From CAZISM01 sp964541895 (lineage in GTDB: Bacteria > Zhuqueibacterota > Zhuqueibacteria > Residuimicrobiales > Residuimicrobiaceae): DNA of 6,250 bases. The notes under the pieces were generated by a model. The model was given only the letters and a program-made list of their open reading frames with translations. It was not told where the DNA came from and ran no database searches. Shown here piece after piece: positions 1 through 6,250 of this stretch. Location of the stretch: contig CAZISM010000222.1 in the NCBI GenBank assembly GCA_964541895.1, positions 1 through 6,250 on the forward strand, written 5' to 3'. The stretch's first letter is position 1; each line of letters begins with the position of its first letter. Made by a program: the position numbers and the translations under genes.

Positions 1-1365
1 AAGACCGCCACCGGCTCCTATCGCTTCCTGCTGGAGAGCGTGGAGCAGGGCGCGCAGCGAGGCCGTTATTCCATCATCGGCGACCGGCCGCTGGCGATCA
101 TCAAAAGCCGGCAGGGCCGAACGGTGTTCCAGAATCTGGTCGAACGTACGGAAGAGACGTTCAGCGAGAATCCGCTGCAGGTCCTGCAGACCTATATCAG
201 AAAATACACGGTGGCGGAGGCAGCCGCCGGGCCGTTCTACGACAGCGGTTTTTTCGGGTATCTCGGTTATGACAGCATACGCCATATCGAACGTTTGCCG
301 GAAAAGGCCGAGGATGATTTGCAGGTTCCGGACTTTCATCTGTTCATTCCGCAGCGCATCATTGTTTTCGACAATCTGCTCAATCGCCTGACCATTCTGC
401 ATTTCATTTCGCCCACCGGCCAGGCAGAGCAGGATTACCTGCACGCCATCGAAGAACTGAAAAAGGTGGAATGGCAGATCCTGCATGGCGAGCGGCCCAC
501 CGGCGCCTGCACGACGCCGGAGCAGCAAAGTGACACCTCCACCAATATGAATCGCGACCAATTTGAAGAGATCGTGCGCCAGGCGCAGGCACATATCAGG
601 CGCGGTGATATTTTTCAGGTGGTGCTCAGCCGGCGGATTCAGCGCAAGACCTTGGCTCCGGCCCTGGACATTTACCGGGCGCTGCGCGTGGTCAATCCCT
701 CGCCCTACATGTTTTTTATCGAGATGGGATCGGACATCCTGTTGGGATCGTCGCCGGAAACCCTGGTCAAGCTGGAGGATGGCCGCGTTACCGTCAAACC
801 CATTGCCGGCACGCGCAGGCGCGGCGGCAGCGAGCGCGAGGACGATCAATTGATCCAGGAGCTGCTCGCTGACCCGAAAGAACGGGCGGAACACACCATG
901 CTGGTGGATCTCGGCCGCAACGACATCGGCCGGGTCTGTGAATATGGTTCGGTGCAGGTGGAAGAGTTGATGGCCATTGAAAAATATTCGCACGTCATCC
1001 ACATCGTCTCGACCGTCACCGGCCGTCTGCGCCCCGGACTCGATAGTGTGGATGTATACCGCGCCGCCTTCCCGGCGGGCACGGTATCCGGCGCCCCCAA
1101 GGTCCGCGCCATGGAGATCATCGAGGATCTGGAACCCACCCGGCGCGGACTCTATGCCGGCGCGGTCGGGTATTTCTCCTTCAATGGCAATATGGATGTG
1201 TGTATCGCCATCCGCACCATCTGGATCTGCGGCCAGGAGGCCATGATCCAAACCGGCGCCGGCATCGTCGCGGATTCGGTACCTGCCAGCGAGTATGAAG
1301 AAACCCAGAACAAGGCGCGCGGCCTGCTGCGCGCCATCGAATACGCAGAGGAGGGCTTGTCATGA
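1..1365 (+). CDS. trpE: Anthranilate synthase component I, 5' partial
   Basis: This is the chorismate-binding subunit that, with TrpG, converts chorismate and glutamine to anthranilate, the first step of tryptophan synthesis in the cytoplasm. The frame is open to the first base, so the gene starts upstream; the GTG at 40 is an internal valine codon. The visible 454 residues compare with about 490-500 for the family, so roughly 40 residues are missing. The N-terminal domain keeps FLLES (fragment residues 9-13), the motif known in enterobacterial TrpE to bind feedback-inhibiting tryptophan, so feedback control is inferred. The C-terminal catalytic domain has PIAGT (267-271), EHTMLVDLGRND (297-308), GTVSGAPK (360-367) and GAGIVADSVP (419-428). 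PIAGT rather than PIKGT, and the adjacent trpG, favour TrpE over aminodeoxychorismate synthase PabB. Its TGA overlaps the trpG ATG by 4 nt. Confidence 0.97.
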   Translation, partial: KTATGSYRFLLESVEQGAQRGRYSIIGDRPLAIIKSRQGRTVFQNLVERTEETFSENPLQVLQTYIRKYTVAEAAAGPFYDSGFFGYLGYDSIRHIERLPEKAEDDLQVPDFHLFIPQRIIVFDNLLNRLTILHFISPTGQAEQDYLHAIEELKKVEWQILHGERPTGACTTPEQQSDTSTNMNRDQFEEIVRQAQAHIRRGDIFQVVLSRRIQRKTLAPALDIYRALRVVNPSPYMFFIEMGSDILLGSSPETLVKLEDGRVTVKPIAGTRRRGGSEREDDQLIQELLADPKERAEHTMLVDLGRNDIGRVCEYGSVQVEELMAIEKYSHVIHIVSTVTGRLRPGLDSVDVYRAAFPAGTVSGAPKVRAMEIIEDLEPTRRGLYAGAVGYFSFNGNMDVCIAIRTIWICGQEAMIQTGAGIVADSVPASEYEETQNKARGLLRAIEYAEEGLS

Positions 1366-1882
1366 TCCTGGTGATCGATAATTACGATTCGTTTACCTAC
1401 AACCTGGTGCAGTACATCGGCCATTTCGGCGAAGAGATCTGTGTGGTGCGCAACGACGAAAAAACCGTCGCTGAGCTGGCGGCGCTGCATCCGGCCAAGG
1501 TTTTAATCTCTCCCGGCCCCGGCTATCCGGACGAGTCGGGCGTGACCCTGTCGGCCATTACCTATTTCAGCGACAAGTGCCCGGTCCTGGGTGTTTGTCT
1601 GGGCTTGCAGGCCATCGGCCAGGCCATGGGTGGGCAGGTGGTGCCGGCCCCGCAGCTGTTTCACGGCAAGAGCAGCGCCATCTATCATGACGGCCGGACG
1701 ATTTATCAGGGGGTGCGCAATCCCTTTCAGGCCGGAAGATATCATTCGCTGATGGTGGAACGGACAACCCTGCCGGAATGCCTGCAGGTAACGGCAGAGA
1801 CCGATGACGGCCTGGTGATGGGGCTGCGCCACAAAGAGCTGCCGCTGGAAGGCGTCCAGTTTCATCCCGAGTCCATTCTCAC
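1362..1882 (+). CDS. trpG: Anthranilate synthase component II (glutamine amidotransferase), 3' end lost in gap
   Basis: This class I glutamine amidotransferase subunit releases ammonia from glutamine and passes it to TrpE. The ATG overlaps the trpE stop (ATGA) and has a strong AGGAGG at 1349-1354, seven bases upstream. The first 173 residues are fully visible: NYDSFTYNL near the start, the oxyanion region SPGPGYP (50-56), the nucleophile Cys79 in GVCLGLQ, and the His168/Glu170 pair in FHPESIL. The sequence then enters the run of Ns; codon 174 (ACN) is threonine whatever the missing base. The family is usually about 190 residues, so only some 15-20 are hidden if the protein ends normally. Fusion to trpD, as in enterobacteria, cannot be excluded. 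Proteins of this type sometimes also serve folate synthesis with PabB, which cannot be judged here. Confidence 0.95.
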
Positions 1883-1982
1883 NNNNNNNNNNNNNNNNNN
1901 NNNNNNNNNNNNNNNNNNNNNNNNNNNNNNNNNNNNNNNNNNNNNNNNNNNNNNNNNNNNNNNNNNNNNNNNNNNNNNNNNN
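1883..1982. other. Assembly gap (100 Ns)
   Basis: Exactly 100 undetermined bases lie between the catalytic end of trpG and the C-terminal end of trpD. One hundred is a common placeholder for a gap of unknown size. From usual family lengths (TrpG about 190 residues, TrpD about 340) and what is visible on each side, the missing DNA should be nearer 0.9 kb. The open frame that spans the Ns is therefore an artefact and should not be annotated as one protein. Confidence 0.97.
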
Positions 1983-2162
1983 GGTCAAACCAGGGCGGAA
2001 GAGCAGGTGACGGCTCTGAACGCCGGTGCCGCCATCTATGTGGCCGGCCAGGCGGATTCCCTGCAAGAGGGTATGGAAAAGGCCTGTGCCTCCATCCGCA
2101 GCGGCGCTGCGGCTGATAAACTGGCAGAATGGATTACCTATACGCAACAGTTCACCAACTGA
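1983..2162 (+). CDS. trpD: Anthranilate phosphoribosyltransferase, C-terminal fragment
   Basis: TrpD transfers phosphoribose from PRPP to anthranilate, the second pathway step. Only the last 59 residues are visible, the rest lying in the gap; the family is about 340 residues. The identification rests on the characteristic C-terminal helix region LNAGAAIYVAG followed by ADSLQEGMEKA and a closing segment SGAAADKLAEWI, and on the position between trpG and trpC, where trpD is expected. The PRPP- and anthranilate-binding residues lie in the hidden part. The gene ends with TGA, and trpC begins 12 bases later. Whether trpD is separate or fused to trpG is unknown. Confidence 0.9.
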   Translation, partial: GQTRAEEQVTALNAGAAIYVAGQADSLQEGMEKACASIRSGAAADKLAEWITYTQQFTN

Positions 2163-2174
2163 GCGGAGAGCCGA

Positions 2175-2960
2175 ATGACCATCCTCGAGACCATTTTGCA
2201 GCGAACGGCCCAGGACCTTCAGCAACGGCAGGAGCGCCATCCTCTGGCGATGTGGCAGCACCATGCCGAACGGAAAGCACGTTCGATGCCGCATCACCGC
2301 TTTGCCGACGCGCTGCAGAAAAACGAAATCACCGTCATCGCCGAACTGAAGAAAGCGTCCCCCAGCAAAGGGGTGATCTGCGCCGATTTTGACTTATTGC
2401 AGATAGCGCGCGAATATGAAGGTGGCGGCGCCGCTGCGCTGTCGGTACTGACCGAGCCCCATTTTTTTCAAGGGTCGCTGGACTATTTGCGGATTCTGGC
2501 AGAGTCTGTTTCGCTGCCGTTGTTGCGCAAGGATTTCATCATCGATGAGTATCAGATCTTTGAAGCGGTCATGGCCGGCGCGAGCGCGGTTCTGTTGATC
2601 GTGGCCGCTCTTGATGACAACACCATGCGGCGTCTGTTGTCATGCGCCGCTGCTCTCCGCCTGGATGCCCTGGTGGAGGTGCACGATGAAATCGAAGTAC
2701 AGCGTGCTCTGGAGGCCGGGGCGCGTCTGGTCGGTGTTAACAACCGCAACTTGAAGACGTTTGATGTGGATCTGGGGACCAGTCTGCGTTTGATTCAACA
2801 GCTGCCGAACACGGTGGTGGCGGTCAGTGAAAGCGGAATTCATACCCATCAGCATCTGCAGCAGATGCGGCAAGCCGGTTTTGCGGCTGCTCTGGTCGGT
2901 GAAGCGTTGATGACGCAACCGGATCGTGCGGCGGCGTTACGAGCCTTGAGGGGCCTATGA
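2175..2960 (+). CDS. trpC: Indole-3-glycerol phosphate synthase
   Basis: TrpC closes the pyrrole ring of CdRP (1-(o-carboxyphenylamino)-1-deoxyribulose 5-phosphate), releasing CO2 and water to give indole glycerol phosphate. The ATG is preceded by GGAG at 2165-2168, six bases upstream, and the 261-residue length is normal for a monofunctional enzyme. It is a single (beta/alpha)8 barrel with an N-terminal helical extension. Visible active-site elements are Glu57 and Lys59 in IAELKKASPSKG, Lys119 in LLRKDFI, Glu168 in LVEVH, Asn189 and Arg191 in VNNRNL, and Glu219/Ser220 in SESGI, matching the catalytic and substrate-binding set described for the Sulfolobus enzyme. The phosphate-binding VGEALM lies near the C-terminus. 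There is no TrpF domain fused behind it; trpF is a separate gene that overlaps its stop by 4 nt, suggesting coupled translation. Confidence 0.97.
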   Translation: MTILETILQRTAQDLQQRQERHPLAMWQHHAERKARSMPHHRFADALQKNEITVIAELKKASPSKGVICADFDLLQIAREYEGGGAAALSVLTEPHFFQGSLDYLRILAESVSLPLLRKDFIIDEYQIFEAVMAGASAVLLIVAALDDNTMRRLLSCAAALRLDALVEVHDEIEVQRALEAGARLVGVNNRNLKTFDVDLGTSLRLIQQLPNTVVAVSESGIHTHQHLQQMRQAGFAAALVGEALMTQPDRAAALRALRGL

Positions 2961-3566
2961 CCTGGCTTAAAATATGCGGCATTACCCGTGCGGAGGATGC
3001 AGAGCTCTGCCATGGCGCCGGAGCCGATGCCATCGGCTTTATCTTTGCCCCCAGCATTCGCCAGGTAACTTTTGCACAGGCGTACAGCATTTGCAGAGCG
3101 GTGCCCGCCATTCTCAAAGTCGGTGTGTTCGTGGATGCGCCGCTGCAACAGGTGCAGCAGCAGCGCCGGCAGCTCGGGCTGGACATCATCCAACTGCACG
3201 GCCGTGAAAGCAACGACTATTGCCGGCAGCTCGGCGGTGTGGTCATCAAAGCCCTTCGGCCGCAAAGCGCAATTGATTTACAGGATATAGATCGCTATAT
3301 TGATGTCTGGAAAATTCTTGTCGATGCCTATTCACCCGGCCGGATGGGCGGGACCGGCCAGGAGGTGACGGCGGCTATTCTCCATGGCATCAGGGATTTC
3401 AGTCGCATCATCCTCGCCGGCGGCATCGGTCCTGATAATGCCAAAGCCATTGTGGACGCCTTGCGGCCGTACGGGCTGGACAGCAGCTCCAGACTGGAGG
3501 CGACGCCGGGCGTCAAAGATCATGAGAAAATAAAATCACTGTGTACACTAGTCAAAGGTCCAGCGT

Positions 3567-3577
<11 letters not shown>
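2957..3577 (+). CDS. trpF: Phosphoribosylanthranilate isomerase
   Basis: TrpF carries out the Amadori rearrangement of N-(5'-phosphoribosyl)anthranilate to CdRP, the substrate of TrpC. The 206-residue barrel has normal length. The general base Cys7 lies in KICGIT and the general acid Asp123 in LVDAY. Other family signatures are GFIFAPSIRQV (27-37), VGVFVD (55-60), IIQLHG (77-82), GGTG (131-134), LAGGI (153-157) and PGVKD (184-188). The segment GLDSSSRLE (173-181) differs from the more usual DVSSGVE but keeps the serine pair and glutamate. The ATG shares four bases with the trpC stop, and GAGGGG at 2948-2953 inside the end of trpC can serve as ribosome binding site. The gene overlaps the start of trpB by 11 nt. 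Confidence 0.96.
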
Positions 3578-4742
<1,165 letters not shown>

Positions 4743-4744
4743 AT

Positions 4745-5539
4745 ATGAATCGATTGGATCAACTGTTTGCGCAGCTGCGCAGTCAAGGTAAAAAGGCCCA
4801 GACCCTGTTCATCACCGCCGGTGATCCTGATCTGGAGAGCACGCTGGCGATCATGCAGGCTCTGGCAGACCATGGCGCTCACGTATTGGAGCTGGGGATG
4901 CCGTTCTCGGATCCCATCGCCGATGGGCCGGCCATTCAACGCGCCAGCCAACGCGCCTTGAAGAACAAGGTGTACATCCCGGAGATACTGGCGCTGGTCA
5001 GCCGGTTCCGCAAAACCCACAGCACGCCGGTTGTGCTTATGGGTTATTATAACCCGGTGTTGCGCTATGGCGTGGATCAGTTCGCAGTGGACTGCCGGCT
5101 GGCCGGAGTGGATGGCCTTATCATCGCCGATTTACCCTATGAGGAAGCGGATCTGCTGGCAGAAGCGTGCCGAGCGGAGGAGGTCGCTTTGATCTTTCTG
5201 GTGGCTCCGGAGAAGGGCGGCGATCGGGCCGGAAAAATCGCCAAAGCCGGCGCGGGATTCATTTATTGCGTTTCGCACTATGGCACCACCGGTGAATCCG
5301 GCCAATCGGCCGACCATCTCGAGGCGGTGGTCGCTTCATTGCGAGCCGTGACCGCATTACCCATTCAGGTGGGCTTTGGCATCTCTTCGCTGGCGGCTGT
5401 GCAGGAGGCCAGCCGGGTGGCGGACGGCGTTATCATCGGCAGCTGGCTGATTCGTACGCTGGAAGAACAGGGCGACAAAGTGGCGGCCGCCGGCGAGTTT
5501 GCCCGTATGGTGAGCAGCGCGCTCTGTTCACACACGTAA
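4745..5539 (+). CDS. trpA: Tryptophan synthase alpha chain
   Basis: TrpA cleaves indole glycerol phosphate to indole and glyceraldehyde 3-phosphate, and indole is channelled to TrpB. From the ATG at 4745 the protein has 264 residues, a normal length. With this start the catalytic Glu49 (LELGMPF) and Asp60 (DPIADGP) fall at the same numbers as in the Salmonella enzyme. ITAGDP lies at 23-28, the loop 6 threonine is Thr182 in GTTG, and the phosphate site includes VGFGIS (209-214) and GS (232-233). Two places differ from commonly seen sequences: LVAPEKGGDR (152-161) in place of the usual APTT/APET type segment, and a tryptophan at 234 (GSW) where small residues such as GSA are common. The gene is the last of the operon, and no hairpin-plus-T-run follows its TAA directly. 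Confidence 0.96.
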   Translation: MNRLDQLFAQLRSQGKKAQTLFITAGDPDLESTLAIMQALADHGAHVLELGMPFSDPIADGPAIQRASQRALKNKVYIPEILALVSRFRKTHSTPVVLMGYYNPVLRYGVDQFAVDCRLAGVDGLIIADLPYEEADLLAEACRAEEVALIFLVAPEKGGDRAGKIAKAGAGFIYCVSHYGTTGESGQSADHLEAVVASLRAVTALPIQVGFGISSLAAVQEASRVADGVIIGSWLIRTLEEQGDKVAAAGEFARMVSSALCSHT

Positions 5540-5575
5540 AAGCCGCATAAAAGCAGGAATTTTATGAAAAAATAC

Positions 5576-5604
5576 TTGCATGAAAAAAGGATTTTTAATA
5601 TATT
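5576..5604 (+). promoter_or_regulatory. Candidate sigma-70-type promoter for the tRNA unit
   Basis: TTGCAT (5576-5581) and TATATT (5599-5604) are separated by 17 bases in a strikingly AT-rich stretch between GC-rich genes. An overlapping TATTAT at 5601-5606 is an alternative -10 with a 19-base spacer. Transcription would start near 5611, some 20 bases before tRNA-His. The -35 match to the consensus is weak (TTG only), so the call rests mainly on the -10 box, spacing and location. Confidence 0.45.
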
Positions 5605-5630
5605 ATAAGGCTTTAGTAACAAGCCCAGAT

Positions 5631-5708
5631 GGTGGGTGTAGCTCAGCTGGTTAGAGCACCAGGTTGTGGCCCTGGTGGCCGCGGGTTCGAATCCCGTCAC
5701 TCACCCCA
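5631..5708 (+). tRNA. tRNA-His (anticodon GTG)
   Basis: The sequence folds as a complete cloverleaf. The acceptor stem GTGGGTG (5632-5638) pairs with CACTCAC (5698-5704) with one G-U pair. The anticodon stem CCAGG/CCTGG encloses the loop TTGTGGC with anticodon GTG at 5666-5668, which reads CAC/CAT. The T arm is GCGGG-TTCGAAT-CCCGT. The extra G at position -1 (5631), opposite C73 (5705), is the identity element of tRNA-His, which supports the assignment. The 3' CCA is encoded (5706-5708). Confidence 0.97.
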
Positions 5709-5731
5709 CAACCCGCCACCAAAACATACAT

Positions 5732-5803
5732 GTCCCCATCGTCTAGGGGTTAGGACTCGGGATTTTCGATCCCGCAGCAGGGGTTCGAATCCCCTTGGGG
5801 ACA
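5732..5803 (+). tRNA. tRNA-Glu (anticodon TTC)
   Basis: This folds as a cloverleaf with acceptor stem GTCCCCA (5732-5738) paired to TGGGGAC (5796-5802) and discriminator A at 5803. The anticodon stem CGGGA/TCCCG encloses TTTTCGA with anticodon TTC at 5765-5767, reading GAA/GAG. The T arm is AGGGG-TTCGAAT-CCCCT. The bases after the discriminator are CTG, so CCA is not encoded and must be added by the CCA-adding enzyme, unlike the tRNA-His just upstream. It lies 23 bases after tRNA-His and is probably processed from the same transcript. Confidence 0.96.
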
Positions 5804-5808
5804 CTGAT

Positions 5809-5838
5809 AAGCCGATGCGATTCGTATCGGCTTTTTTT
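5809..5838 (+). terminator. Rho-independent terminator after tRNA-Glu
   Basis: AAGCCGAT (5809-5816) is perfectly complementary to ATCGGCTT (5826-5833). The stem can extend by a G-U and a C-G pair around a five-base loop, and it is followed by T5834-5838, giving seven Ts from 5832. It starts six bases after the tRNA-Glu discriminator. The reverse strand lacks a T-run after the hairpin, so it probably works only for + strand transcripts. Confidence 0.92.
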
Positions 5839-5866
5839 ATGGCTGCACCTTCTCACCCGGATCGCC

Positions 5867-6250
5867 TCAATCAGGTGCTTTTTCAGAACCGTTCTCACTC
5901 CGTTTGTCCTGTTTGGCGCAGGGCATACCGCCGCAGCGGACAGGGCAGCTGTCCCAGGCTACACAACGATGATTGCACAGGGGGGTATAGCGGAAGCTGT
6001 TGTTGCTGTTTGAGCGAACCGGTCGAACCGGTGCATAGACGGCCATCAGGTGTTTGACATCATGAAGAGCGGCGCAATCGCCGGTCAGCAGGTCTGGTCT
6101 GATTTTTACCGCCGCTTCGCGCACCTGTGGATCATGGCGGATCTCTCCCCAACTTTCCGTTTTGACGTTGAGGACGCTCTGGGTGATCAGCCCCAGGTTC
6201 TGAGCCCGGCCGTGGTCGTCGTTCGGATGCACGTTGTTCAGGAGAAGCCG
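5867..6250 (-). CDS. Hypothetical protein, C-terminal part, cysteine-rich end
   Basis: An open frame on the minus strand runs in from the right window edge to a TGA at 5869-5867, giving 127 visible residues. The true start probably lies outside the window; the GTG at 6232 is only the first possible start inside it. Most codons end in G or C, as in the trp genes, which suggests real coding. I do not recognise the family. The first part is hydrophilic (HPNDDHGR, then LGLITQSVLNVKTESW), and no membrane segment or signal peptide is visible. Near the end, counting from the GTG, five cysteines stand at 86, 90, 96, 100 and 105 (pattern C-x3-C-x5-C-x3-C-x4-C), with one more at 53. The tail after them is charged and low in hydrophobic residues. 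It converges on the tRNA unit. It could also be a chance frame or a decayed gene end. Confidence 0.5.
   Translation of the reverse strand, partial: RLLLNNVHPNDDHGRAQNLGLITQSVLNVKTESWGEIRHDPQVREAAVKIRPDLLTGDCAALHDVKHLMAVYAPVRPVRSNSNNSFRYTPLCNHRCVAWDSCPVRCGGMPCAKQDKRSENGSEKAPD

Noticed and set aside
40..1365. GTG at 40 as the trpE start
   Set aside because: The conserved LLES motif and further TrpE-like sequence lie upstream in the same frame back to base 1, so the codon is internal.
1503..2297. 264-codon minus-strand frame opposite trpG/trpD/trpC
   Set aside because: It runs through the N gap and lies opposite three well-supported genes; an antisense shadow.
5540..5560. Possible terminator right after trpA
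   Set aside because: The repeated AAAAGC-type words are direct rather than inverted, and no stable stem with a T-run forms.
5732..5803. tRNA-Glu as an integration (att) site for a mobile element
   Set aside because: No second copy of the tRNA 3' end and no integrase or mobile gene is visible in the window.
5629..6057. 142-codon + strand frame at the tRNA genes
   Set aside because: It reads through both tRNAs and the terminator, so it cannot be a normal protein gene.
6053..6058. Perfect TTGACA -35-like hexamer
   Set aside because: No -10-like sequence lies 16-18 bases downstream (the region is CAATCGCC), and it falls inside the minus-strand reading frame.

Overview
The window is almost entirely a bacterial tryptophan biosynthesis operon in the order trpE-trpG-trpD-trpC-trpF-trpB-trpA, all on the + strand, followed by a small tRNA unit (tRNA-His then tRNA-Glu) and the end of an unidentified gene on the opposite strand. 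The genes are GC-rich with clear Shine-Dalgarno sequences. trpC and trpF are separate, and so are trpE and trpG, unlike the fusions seen in enterobacteria. This points to a bacterium of fairly high GC content, but I cannot name a phylum from the sequence. A run of exactly 100 Ns marks a draft or metagenome-assembled scaffold.

Layout. Positions 1-1365 are trpE, missing its N-terminus at the window edge. trpG begins at 1362 and runs into the assembly gap (1883-1982). The last 59 residues of trpD emerge after the gap (1983-2162). trpC, trpF, trpB and trpA (2175-5539) are complete and tightly packed, with 4-nt and 11-nt overlaps or very short spacers. An AT-rich spacer with a candidate promoter (5540-5630) leads to tRNA-His(GUG) and tRNA-Glu(UUC). 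A strong intrinsic terminator at 5809-5838 closes that unit. From 5867 to the window end there is a minus-strand reading frame with a cysteine-rich C-terminus that I do not recognise.

Together the seven trp products make the whole chorismate-to-tryptophan pathway. TrpE/TrpG make anthranilate, TrpD adds phosphoribose, TrpF isomerises, TrpC closes the indole ring, and the TrpA/TrpB complex makes tryptophan from indole glycerol phosphate and serine. Visible key residues are present in the TrpE fragment, in TrpG up to the gap, and in TrpC, TrpF, TrpB and TrpA. No leader peptide or attenuator can be assessed because the region upstream of trpE lies outside the window.

I found no previously undescribed system. 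The points most worth a second look are the gap that creates a false trpG-trpD fusion, the lack of a visible terminator between trpA and the tRNA genes, and the orphan cysteine-rich reading frame at the right end.
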